Positions 25,966 to 32,121 of a stretch of DNA of 32,121 nt are shown here, piece after piece. The notes below the pieces were generated by a model that saw only the letters and a list, made by a program, of their open reading frames with translations, was not told the origin of the DNA and made no database searches. The stretch lies in NCBI RefSeq assembly GCF_030698145.1, contig NZ_JAUYNW010000142.1, positions 1 to 32,121 of the forward strand, given 5' to 3'. The stretch comes from Phenylobacterium sp. (GTDB lineage: Bacteria > Pseudomonadota > Alphaproteobacteria > Caulobacterales > Caulobacteraceae). The first letter of the stretch is position 1. Every line of letters begins with the position of its first letter. The translations under genes and the position numbers were made by a program.

Positions 25966-27474
25966 CTAGAACAGCCAGGCCGCGACCAGGAACACTAGCC
26001 CCGACACCGCCGCGCCGACGGCGAACCAGAGGAGGGGGGCGCCGCCGCGGTCCTCGACCACGGCGACGGCCGTGGCCTGGGGTGGGGCCTCGATCAGGCG
26101 GGCGAGATTGCGCAGGGCGCTGACCGCCTCTTCGGCGTAGCGTTTCGCGCGGGCGGCCGGCGAGAGCTCGCGCAGCATCCAGCGGCGGACCACCGGATCG
26201 GCGGCCGCCCAGATGTCGTGTTCCGGATCGATCCGGCGGGCCACGCCCTCCACGGTCATCATGGTCTTCTGCAGCAGCACGAGCTGTGGCTGCAGGCGCA
26301 TGTCGAACAGGGCGGTGATCTCGAAGAGCTGGGTCAGGACCCGGCTCATGGAGACATCGCTGGCGCTGCGGCCGAACACCGGCTCGCCCACCGCCCGCAG
26401 GGCCTGGGCGAAGGCCGCCACCGAGTGACCGCGCGGCACGTAGCCGGCGTCGAAATGGGTCTGGGCGACCTTGTCGTAGTCGCGCTGCAGGAAGCCCCAG
26501 AGGATCTCGGCGAGATAGCGCCGCTCGGCGGCGTCGAGGCGCCCGATGATCCCGAAATCCACCGCTGTCAGCTGCGCCGGCGCGGCGACGAACAGGTTCC
26601 CCTCGTGCAGGTCGGCGTGGAACACGCCGTGGTCCAGGGCCTGGGCCAGGAAGGCGCGGATCAGCTTGTCGGCCAGGGCGCGGCGATCCAGGCCCTCCAA
26701 CTCCAGGGCGGCGGGATCGGAAAGCGCGGTCCCCGGGGCCCATTCCTGGGTCAGGACCCGCTTGCCCACGCCCTCCCACACCACCTTCGGCGCGGACATG
26801 TAGCCGTCCTTGGCCATGACCTGGGCCAACTCGTCGCCGCCGGCCGCCTCCAGGCGCAGGTCGAGCTCCAGTTCCGTGGCGCGGATCACCGTGGCGGCGA
26901 GCGCCCTGGGCTCCAGCCGCCGCGCGGGCGCCGACCAGCGCTCCACCAGGCGCGCGGCCAGGGTCAGGACCTCGGCGTCGTCCGCCACCCGGCGGCCGAT
27001 CCCGGGGCGCAGCACCTTGACCGCCACGCGCCGCCCATCGAGGAGGGTCGCCTCATGCGCCTGGGCCAGCGAGGCGGCGGCCACCGGCTCGCCAAAGGCC
27101 GAGAACAGGCTCGCCACCGGACGGCCCAGGGTCAGCTCGACCTCGCGGCGGGCGGTCTCGGTGGGAAAGGGCTCCAAGGCGTCCTTCAGCCGCGACAGGT
27201 CCTGGGCGAATTCGATCCCGAAGATGTCGGCGCGGGTGGAGAGCAGCTGACCGAGCTTGATCGCCACCGGCCCCAGGTGCTCGAGCGTGCGCGCGAGCCG
27301 CTCGCCCGGCCGGCCCTCGCGCGCCTGGCGCCCGGCCAGCAGGCGCAGCGCCTTGCCCAGGGTCCGCGCGGCGGGCGGATAGAGGGCGTCCAGTTCGCGC
27401 GGCAGCAGGGCGTCGTTGCGCGCCAGCCTCCAGCCCGCGGCCGTGAGCCGCCCGAACGCCGCCAACCCGCCCAC
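25966..27474 (-). CDS. ubiB: UbiB-family atypical kinase/ATPase (ubiquinone biosynthesis)
   Basis: The 502-residue protein is a UbiB/ADCK/COQ8-type protein. The KxGQ motif lies at 73-76 in AIKLGQLLSTRAD, the alanine-rich nucleotide loop in AAASLAQAHEA, the catalytic HADLHEGNL and the metal-binding DFG follow, and the C-terminus is hydrophobic (LLWFAVGAAVSGLVFLVAAWLF, about residues 479-500) as a membrane anchor. It supports ubiquinone synthesis at the inner membrane, perhaps by extracting lipid precursors. Translation starts at a GTG only three bases after the ubiE stop, so ubiE-ubiB form an operon, as in many proteobacteria. Confidence 0.95.
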   Translation of the reverse strand: MGGLAAFGRLTAAGWRLARNDALLPRELDALYPPAARTLGKALRLLAGRQAREGRPGERLARTLEHLGPVAIKLGQLLSTRADIFGIEFAQDLSRLKDALEPFPTETARREVELTLGRPVASLFSAFGEPVAAASLAQAHEATLLDGRRVAVKVLRPGIGRRVADDAEVLTLAARLVERWSAPARRLEPRALAATVIRATELELDLRLEAAGGDELAQVMAKDGYMSAPKVVWEGVGKRVLTQEWAPGTALSDPAALELEGLDRRALADKLIRAFLAQALDHGVFHADLHEGNLFVAAPAQLTAVDFGIIGRLDAAERRYLAEILWGFLQRDYDKVAQTHFDAGYVPRGHSVAAFAQALRAVGEPVFGRSASDVSMSRVLTQLFEITALFDMRLQPQLVLLQKTMMTVEGVARRIDPEHDIWAAADPVVRRWMLRELSPAARAKRYAEEAVSALRNLARLIEAPPQATAVAVVEDRGGAPLLWFAVGAAVSGLVFLVAAWLF

Positions 27475-27477
27475 CGG

Positions 27478-28236
27478 CTAGATCGCCCATCCGTGGTGCA
27501 GGGCGGCGACCCCGCCGGTGAAGTTGGTGTAGCCCGCGCGGCTGAAGCCGGCCTTTTCGATCAGGCCCATGAAGGCCTTCTGGTCGGGGAACCGCCGGAT
27601 GCTCTCCACCAGGTACTGGTAGCTGTCGCGATCGCCCGCGACCCATTCCCCGATCCGCGGGATCACCTTGAAGGAATAGGCGTCATAGGCCTTGCGCAGG
27701 GCCTCCGTGGCCGGCCGTGAGAACTCCAGGCACAGGAACCGCCCGCCCGGCTTCAGCACGCGCCGCGCCTCCGCCAGGGCCGCGGAGATATCGGTGACGT
27801 TGCGGATGCCGAAGGAGATCACATAGGCGTTGGCGCTGGCGTCGGGCAGGGGCAGACGTTGGGCGTCGCCCACGGCCCAGACGATCTCCGGCTCCCCGCC
27901 CCGCTCGCGGCCGGCGGCGATCATCTCGGCGTTGTAGTCGACCACGATCACCGAGGCGTCGGGGCCGCCCCGGCGTTCCTGCGCGCGGCGCGCCATCCTG
28001 GCGAACCGCCGCGCCATGTCGCCGGTGCCGCCGGCGCAGTCGACGATGGTCTCGCCCGGCTGGGGGTTCAGGCGCGCGGCGGCGGCGTCCTTCCACAGCC
28101 GATGGACGCCGCCGCTCATCAGGTCGTTCATCAGGTCGTAGCGGCTGGCGACACGGTCGAAGACGCCGCGCACCAGGCGAGGCTTCTCGGCGGGATCGAC
28201 GTCGCGGAATCCGAAGGTGGCGGCGGGTCCGGTCAT
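27478..28236 (-). CDS. ubiE: Ubiquinone/menaquinone biosynthesis C-methyltransferase
   Basis: The 252-residue protein is a class I SAM methyltransferase. UbiE signatures are [24 protein letters not shown], the SAM loop VDCAGGTGD at 65-73, [12 protein letters not shown] and the FLCLEFSRP segment. It methylates the benzoquinone ring during ubiquinone synthesis in the cytoplasm. It lies head-to-head with mutM across a 51-bp gap that contains a 14-bp palindrome, and upstream of ubiB on the same transcript. Confidence 0.96.
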   Translation of the reverse strand: MTGPAATFGFRDVDPAEKPRLVRGVFDRVASRYDLMNDLMSGGVHRLWKDAAAARLNPQPGETIVDCAGGTGDMARRFARMARRAQERRGGPDASVIVVDYNAEMIAAGRERGGEPEIVWAVGDAQRLPLPDASANAYVISFGIRNVTDISAALAEARRVLKPGGRFLCLEFSRPATEALRKAYDAYSFKVIPRIGEWVAGDRDSYQYLVESIRRFPDQKAFMGLIEKAGFSRAGYTNFTGGVAALHHGWAI

Positions 28237-28253
28237 GGACGCGTCTTAGCCTT

Positions 28254-28267
28254 GTCGCGCGCGCGAC
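28254..28267. promoter_or_regulatory. Palindrome in the ubiE/mutM divergent gap
   Basis: GTCGCGCGCGCGAC is a perfect 14-bp palindrome near the middle of the 51-bp intergenic space between two divergent starts. It could be a shared operator. It is an alternating CG tract, so slippage or chance is also plausible. Confidence 0.3.
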
Positions 28268-28287
28268 GCCATGCCACTCCACGTTTC

Positions 28288-29151
28288 ATGCCGGAACTTC
28301 CCGAGGTCGAGACCGTCCGCCGCGGCTTGCAGCCGGTGCTGGAGGGCGCCCGCCTGGCCCGGGTGGAGGCTCGCCGGGCCGATCTGCGGTTCCCGTTTCC
28401 CGACGGCTTCGTCCAGCGGCTGACCGGGGCGACCATCCAGCGCCTCGACCGCCGCGCCAAGTATCTGATGGCGGAGCTGGACCGCGGCGAGACCCTGGTG
28501 ATGCACCTGGGCATGAGCGGCCGCTTTGAGATCGCCCGCCCCGAGGGCGCCGTGCGGCCCGGCGAGTTCCACTACGCCGCCGACCCGGACCCCAAGCACG
28601 CCCATGTCGTGTTCGAGACGGAGGCCGGTGAACGGGTCACCTATTACGACCCACGGCGTTTCGGCTACATGGCCCTGCTCGACACCGCCGCGCGCGACCA
28701 GCACCCGTGGTTCGCCGGCCTCGGCCCCGAACCCCTGTCGCCCGCCTTCAACGCCGAACGGCTGGCGGGCGCCTTCGCGGGCCGCAAGCAGGGACCAAAG
28801 ACCCTGCTACTGGACCAGAGGATCGTGGCGGGCCTAGGCAATATCTATGTCTGCGAGGCGCTCAACCGGGCGCGGATCTCGCCGTTCAAGCCGGCCGGCG
28901 CGATCAAGCCGGCCAGACTCGGCCCGCTGGTGGAGATCATCCGCGAGGTCCTGGGCGAGGCCATCGCCGCCGGCGGCTCCACCCTGCGCGACTACGCCGC
29001 CGCCGACGGGGCGTTGGGCTATTTCCAGCATCGCTTCCGCGCCTATGGCCGCGAAGGCCAGCCCTGCCTCAACGAGGCCTGCAAGGGCGTCATCGCCCGG
29101 GAGGTCCAGGCCGGGCGATCCACCTTCTTCTGCCCCGCTTGCCAAAAGTGA
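28288..29151 (+). CDS. mutM: Formamidopyrimidine-DNA glycosylase (Fpg/MutM)
   Basis: The 287-residue protein starts with the obligatory MPELPEVET, in which Pro2 is the catalytic imino nucleophile and Glu3 the acid. It continues with RRAKYL (the conserved Lys), the helix-two-turn-helix LLDQRIVAGLGNIYVCEALN, and ends with a zinc finger with CysX4Cys and CPAC pairs. It excises 8-oxoguanine and formamidopyrimidines and cleaves the abasic site. The frame is open far upstream, but only the ATG at 28288 gives the required N-terminus. The stop overlaps a possible GTG start of the next gene. Confidence 0.97.
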   Translation: MPELPEVETVRRGLQPVLEGARLARVEARRADLRFPFPDGFVQRLTGATIQRLDRRAKYLMAELDRGETLVMHLGMSGRFEIARPEGAVRPGEFHYAADPDPKHAHVVFETEAGERVTYYDPRRFGYMALLDTAARDQHPWFAGLGPEPLSPAFNAERLAGAFAGRKQGPKTLLLDQRIVAGLGNIYVCEALNRARISPFKPAGAIKPARLGPLVEIIREVLGEAIAAGGSTLRDYAAADGALGYFQHRFRAYGREGQPCLNEACKGVIAREVQAGRSTFFCPACQK

Positions 29152-29156
29152 TCCGG

Positions 29157-30029
29157 ATGCTCGTCTCAAAGGGTCTTTTCGCCGGCCTCCTGGCCCTCGT
29201 CCTGGCCGCCTGCGGGCCGGCCCAGGCCAAGCCGCCCTTCTGGGTCGTGCGCGACGCCGATTCCGAGGTGCTGCTGTTCGGCTCGGTCCATGTGCTGCGC
29301 CCCGGCCTCAACTGGCGGCCGGCCGAGCTGGACGCGGCCCTGACCAAGGCCGACGACCTGTGGTTCGAACTGCCGATCGACTCGGTGTCCGAGGCGCGCG
29401 TCGCCCAGCTCGCCGCCACCCAGGGCCTGTTGCCGCAAGGCCAGAGCCTCACCGCCCTGCTGTCGCCCGACGGCGCCAGGCGGCTGGCCAAGGCCTCGGA
29501 GAGCCTGGGCGTCGGGCTGGCTGTGATCGATCGCCTGGAGCCCTGGTTCGCCGAGGTGCTGCTGGCCGGAGCCCATTTCCGCAGGACCGGCGCCGACACC
29601 TCCGCCGGGGTGGAGAAGATCCTCTCGGCCTCGGCCCCCGCCTCGGCCCAGCGCAAGGCCTTCGAGACCCCCGACGAGCAGGTCGCCATCTTCGATTCCG
29701 CTCCGCTCAAGGAGCAGGCCGCGTCCCTGGAGCGCAGCCTGATCGAACTGGAGACCGATCCCGACGCCTATGAGGCCTTGGTGGCCGACTGGATGGTGGG
29801 TGACGTCGCCGCCATCGACGAACAGGCCCTGGGGCCCCTGCGCGAGGCCGCGCCCGGCCTCTATGCGCGGCTGGTGACCCAGCGCAATGAGCGCTGGCTG
29901 AGCGTCCTTCGCGCCCGCCTGGCGGGAACGGGCCGCACCGTGGTCGTGGTGGGCGTCGGCCACCTGGTGGGCGACGACGGCCTGCCCGCTCGGCTGCGAG
30001 CGCTTGGCTATTCGGTCGAGGGGCCTTAG
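29157..30029 (+). CDS. TraB/GumN-family lipoprotein
   Basis: A 290-residue protein with a lipoprotein signal: the lipobox VLAAC puts the lipidated Cys at residue 19. The TraB/GumN fold is shown by [22 protein letters not shown] at the N-terminus, LWFELP, and the C-terminal [26 protein letters not shown]. In the family the GS.H and the late GxGHLxGxxG segments carry the putative metal-binding and catalytic residues of a protease-like fold. Function is not established. An in-frame GTG at 29148 would overlap the mutM stop (GTGA) and add three codons. The ATG at 29157 is the simpler choice. It is probably cotranscribed with mutM. Confidence 0.87.
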   Translation: MLVSKGLFAGLLALVLAACGPAQAKPPFWVVRDADSEVLLFGSVHVLRPGLNWRPAELDAALTKADDLWFELPIDSVSEARVAQLAATQGLLPQGQSLTALLSPDGARRLAKASESLGVGLAVIDRLEPWFAEVLLAGAHFRRTGADTSAGVEKILSASAPASAQRKAFETPDEQVAIFDSAPLKEQAASLERSLIELETDPDAYEALVADWMVGDVAAIDEQALGPLREAAPGLYARLVTQRNERWLSVLRARLAGTGRTVVVVGVGHLVGDDGLPARLRALGYSVEGP

Positions 30030-30063
30030 AGGCCAGTCGCAAGGACAAACCCGCGAGGCCGGC

Positions 30064-30840
30064 ATGAGCTACGAAACCCTTATCGTCGAGGCGCACGACG
30101 CCGTCACCCTGATCAAGCTGAACCGGCCGGAGGCGCTCAATGCGCTGAACAGCACCCTGCTGGCCGAGCTCTGCTCGGCGCTGGACGCGGCGGAGGCCGA
30201 TGACGGCGTCCGCTGCCTGGTGCTGACTGGCTCGGAGCGGGCCTTCGCGGCCGGCGCCGACATCAAGGAGATGTCCGACAAGTCCTACGCCGAGATGTTC
30301 AAGCAGGACTTCTTCGGGGCCAGCGCCCGGCGCATCGAGCAGTTCCGCAAGCCGATCATCGCCGCGGTTGCGGGCTACGCGCTGGGCGGCGGCTGCGAGC
30401 TGGCCATGCTCTGCGACTTCATCATCGCCGCGGAGAACGCCAAGTTCGGCCAGCCGGAGATCAATCTGGGGGTCGCGCCCGGCATCGGCGGCACCCAGCG
30501 CCTGACCCGCTTCGTGGGCAAGTCCAAGGCCATGGACATGATCCTGACCGCCCGGATGATGGACGCCGCCGAGGCCGAGCGCGCCGGCCTGGTCAGCCGC
30601 GTGGTCCCCGTCGACAAGCTGCTGGAGGAGGCCCTGGCCGCCGCCGCCAAGATCGCCGGCCAATCGCCCCTGGCGGTGATGATGAACAAGGAGCTGGTCG
30701 AAGCCGCCTACGAGACCACCCTCTCGGCCGGCGTCTCCCTGGAGCGGCGCCTGTTCCACTCCCTGTTCGCCTTCGACGACCAGAAGGAGGGCATGGCCGC
30801 CTTCGTCGAGAAGCGGAAGCCCGACTTCAAGGGCAAGTAG
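30064..30840 (+). CDS. Enoyl-CoA hydratase
   Basis: A 258-residue crotonase-fold protein. [10 protein letters not shown] and [13 protein letters not shown] provide the oxyanion hole. Glu112 and Glu132 (GQPEINLG) correspond to the two catalytic glutamates of mitochondrial enoyl-CoA hydratase. It should hydrate short-chain trans-2-enoyl-CoA in beta-oxidation or amino-acid catabolism. Length is normal. GAGG precedes the ATG. I recall an enoyl-CoA hydratase gene in the same place near rpsT-dnaA in Caulobacter crescentus, which supports the synteny argument. The next gene starts 5 nt after its stop. Confidence 0.95.
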   Translation: MSYETLIVEAHDAVTLIKLNRPEALNALNSTLLAELCSALDAAEADDGVRCLVLTGSERAFAAGADIKEMSDKSYAEMFKQDFFGASARRIEQFRKPIIAAVAGYALGGGCELAMLCDFIIAAENAKFGQPEINLGVAPGIGGTQRLTRFVGKSKAMDMILTARMMDAAEAERAGLVSRVVPVDKLLEEALAAAAKIAGQSPLAVMMNKELVEAAYETTLSAGVSLERRLFHSLFAFDDQKEGMAAFVEKRKPDFKGK

Positions 30841-30844
30841 CGCC

Positions 30845-31426
30845 GTGCGGCTGATCGCCTTCGGGGACTCGATGGTCGCCGGCGCCGGGGATCCCGACCA
30901 TCTGGGCTGGATCGGTCGGACCCTGGCCGGCCGACGCGCGGTGACGATCTATAACCTCGGCGTCCGTCGCGAGACCTCGGGCGACATCGCCGCGCGGTGG
31001 CGCGCGGAAGCCCTGCCCCGGATGGTCGATTACGAACCGATGCGGATGGTCTTCTCGTTCGGCGTCAATGACTGCCATCTCGAGGAGGGCCGACCGCGGC
31101 TGTCCCAGGCCGAAAGCCTGAAAAACGCACAGGCCATCCTGACCGGCGGGGCCGAGCTCTGCCCCGTCCTGCTCGTGGGTCCGCCCCCCGTCGTCGACCC
31201 CGGCGTTTGCGCTCGGCTGGAAGGCCTGAACGAGACGCTGAAGGCGCTGGCCGCGAGACTGCGGGTCCCCTTCATCGATGTATTGCAGCCGCTGATGGCC
31301 GACGGCCTGTGGCAGGCCGAGGCTCTTGCCTGGGACGGCGCCCACCCGGGCGCGGGCGGCTATCAGCGCATGGCCGACCTGATCTCAGTCCATCCTGCCT
31401 GGATCGCCTTCACCCTGGCCGATTAA
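30845..31426 (+). CDS. SGNH/GDSL-family hydrolase
   Basis: The 193-residue protein starts at a GTG 4 nt after the enoyl-CoA hydratase stop. It shows all SGNH blocks: Ser9 in FGDSM, Gly39 in NLGV, Asn75 in FGVND, and the Asp164-x-x-His167 pair in WDGAHPG. There is no signal peptide, so it should be a cytoplasmic esterase, thioesterase or lysophospholipase-type enzyme with unknown substrate. The coupling with an enoyl-CoA hydratase hints at acyl-ester or acyl-CoA metabolism, but this is inference only. Confidence 0.9.
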   Translation: MRLIAFGDSMVAGAGDPDHLGWIGRTLAGRRAVTIYNLGVRRETSGDIAARWRAEALPRMVDYEPMRMVFSFGVNDCHLEEGRPRLSQAESLKNAQAILTGGAELCPVLLVGPPPVVDPGVCARLEGLNETLKALAARLRVPFIDVLQPLMADGLWQAEALAWDGAHPGAGGYQRMADLISVHPAWIAFTLAD

Positions 31427-31441
31427 ACCCGCCCGCGCGGA

Positions 31442-31470
31442 TTGACCCCAGGCCCGCCGTCCCGTATATC
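31442..31470 (+). promoter_or_regulatory. rpsT promoter
   Basis: TTGACC at 31442-31447, a 17-bp spacer and TATATC at 31465-31470 form the best vegetative promoter in the window. The transcript should start near 31477, giving a leader of about 57 nt before the rpsT ATG. Confidence 0.7.
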
Positions 31471-31533
31471 CGCGCCTCCAATTTCCCCGCCCGGGTTCGA
31501 CGTTCGGGCGCGATACGTATTGAGAGCTGACAC

Positions 31534-31803
31534 ATGGCCAACACGCCCGGGTCCAAGAAAGCGGTCCGCAAGATCGAGCGCCGCACGGAAGTGAACAAGG
31601 CGCGCCGCTCGCGCGTGCGCACCTACCTGCGCAAGTTCGAGGAAGCGGTCACCGCCGGTGACGCGGGCGCCGCCAAGGACGCCTTCATCGAGGCTCAGTC
31701 CGAGCTGATGCGCGCCGTCTCCAAGGGCGTCGTCCACAAGAACACCGGCTCGCGGAAAGTCTCCCGCCTGGCCGCCCAGCTCAAGAAGCTGGCCGCCGCC
31801 TGA
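31534..31803 (+). CDS. rpsT: 30S ribosomal protein S20
   Basis: An 89-residue, lysine- and arginine-rich protein with S20 signatures: [35 protein letters not shown], a central acidic helix, and [22 protein letters not shown] at the C-terminus. It binds 16S rRNA and helps 30S assembly. Its own strong promoter lies upstream and two terminator-like hairpins lie downstream, so it is probably a single-gene transcript. In Caulobacter rpsT directly precedes dnaA. Confidence 0.98.
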   Translation: MANTPGSKKAVRKIERRTEVNKARRSRVRTYLRKFEEAVTAGDAGAAKDAFIEAQSELMRAVSKGVVHKNTGSRKVSRLAAQLKKLAAA

Positions 31804-31813
31804 GGTTGCGGCT

Positions 31814-31834
31814 CCGGCCGACAAGCTTGGCCGG
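31814..31834 (+). terminator. First rpsT terminator hairpin
   Basis: CCGGCC (31814-31819) and GGCCGG (31829-31834) pair around a 9-nt loop, starting 11 nt after the rpsT stop. The following bases (CATCTTTCT) are moderately T-rich, and a TTTTT run comes at 31857-31861. Confidence 0.6.
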
Positions 31835-31862
31835 CATCTTTCTGATCTAACTGGTCTTTTTG

Positions 31863-31900
31863 ACGCACCCGCGGGTTGATCGATCCGCGGGCGTTTCTTT
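31863..31900 (+). terminator. Second rpsT terminator hairpin with T-tract
   Basis: CCCGCGG (31868-31874) and CCGCGGG (31885-31891) form a 7-bp stem with a 10-nt loop, extendable by ACGC/GCGT with a two-base bulge. The sequence CGTTTCTTT follows. Together with the hairpin at 31814 this makes a tandem intrinsic terminator that insulates the presumed dnaA promoter. Confidence 0.7.
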
Positions 31901-31933
31901 GTGCGCTGCACCTAGTCGTGCTGCGACTGCGGC

Positions 31934-32032
31934 GAATCTTCTCAGTCAACGGAGCGTCGAAATTGAGATTCCCTTGCCGCGCGAGGGCTGGATTTGAGTC
32001 AACGAAAATATCGATATGAGTCGCGAAGAATC
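31934..32032. promoter_or_regulatory. Cluster of five GANTC (CcrM) methylation sites upstream of presumed dnaA
   Basis: GANTC occurs at 31934-31938 (GAATC), 31967-31971 (GATTC), 31996-32000 (GAGTC), 32018-32022 (GAGTC) and 32028-32032 (GAATC). The middle pair of GAGTC sites flanks a perfect ATATCGATAT palindrome at 32008-32017. In Caulobacter, dnaA transcription is known to depend on CcrM methylation state, so this block is the likely cell-cycle control region. Confidence 0.6.
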
Positions 32033-32036
32033 ACCG

Positions 32037-32064
32037 TTGACCCCCTAACCGCCCCGACTAGGGT
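32037..32064 (+). promoter_or_regulatory. Putative dnaA promoter
   Basis: TTGACC at 32037-32042 and TAGGGT at 32059-32064 are separated by 16 bp. Transcription would begin near 32071, inside a perfect palindrome GTCTTAAGAC (32070-32079), and continue past the window end as an untranslated leader. The dnaA identity rests on recalled synteny, not on coding sequence in the window. Confidence 0.5.
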
Positions 32065-32069
32065 GGCAA

Positions 32070-32121
32070 GTCTTAAGACGTCCTTCCATCTGATCTCGGA
32101 TGAAAAAAGACGGCGGCGAGG
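32070..32121 (+). other. Probable dnaA mRNA leader (start of)
   Basis: No reading frame of note occurs here. The segment begins with the GTCTTAAGAC palindrome and contains CATC/GATG arms (32087-32102) able to form a small hairpin before an A-rich stretch. A long untranslated leader is known for dnaA of Caulobacter crescentus, where it affects translation under nutrient stress, so this may be its counterpart. Confidence 0.4.

Noticed and set aside
31804..32121. DnaA boxes, CtrA boxes or parS marking the replication origin
   Set aside because: No TTATCCACA-like box, no TTAA-N7-TTAA and no GTTTCAC-GTGAAAC-type parS was found. The origin itself is probably outside the window.

Overview
The window is GC-rich, densely packed chromosomal DNA. 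Its right end carries enoyl-CoA hydratase, an SGNH hydrolase and rpsT, followed by a leader-type region rich in GANTC (CcrM methylation) sites. I recall the order ubiB-ubiE / mutM - enoyl-CoA hydratase - rpsT - dnaA from Caulobacter crescentus. Together with the alphaproteobacterial character of the proteins this points to a member of the Caulobacteraceae, perhaps Phenylobacterium or Caulobacter. The genus is a guess. If the synteny holds, dnaA begins just past base 32121.

Layout. 1-123: the 3' end of an IS110-family transposase cut by the window edge. 161-2265: a creatininase-family hydrolase, then three tandem copies of a small secreted four-cysteine protein. 2262-5980: two exported hydrolases (M28 peptidase, penicillin-acylase-type Ntn hydrolase). 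6040-8168: a cytochrome P450 divergent from a TetR regulator, with a near-perfect palindromic operator between them. 8256-12281: acetyl-CoA synthetase, an Rsm22/METTL17-type protein with four candidate iron-sulfur cysteines, and an MDR-type reductase. 12358-18845: a two-domain M16 protease, a short Hsp70-like ATPase preceded by a strong hairpin, and a malic enzyme-phosphotransacetylase fusion. 18949-22568: a TetR regulator divergent from a glutathione S-transferase, then dapB (apparently starting at CTG) and an amidase. 22565-24796 (minus strand): coaBC, dut and a histidine phosphatase, tightly coupled. 24914-25950: a lipoprotein whose C-terminal half resembles polymorphic-toxin RNase domains, overlapping a cupin gene. 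25966-28236 (minus): ubiE-ubiB. 28288-31426: mutM, a TraB/GumN lipoprotein, enoyl-CoA hydratase and an SGNH hydrolase. 31534-32121: rpsT, tandem terminator hairpins, and a putative dnaA control region with five GANTC sites in 99 bp.

Most of the window is ordinary housekeeping and catabolic DNA. The points I consider worth following are the CTG start of dapB with a nine-codon leader ORF ending on it, the GANTC cluster before the presumed dnaA, the triplicated cysteine proteins, the toxin-like lipoprotein domain, the hairpin in front of the Hsp70 gene and the P450/TetR operator. No CRISPR array, tRNA, rRNA, parS site or prophage was seen.
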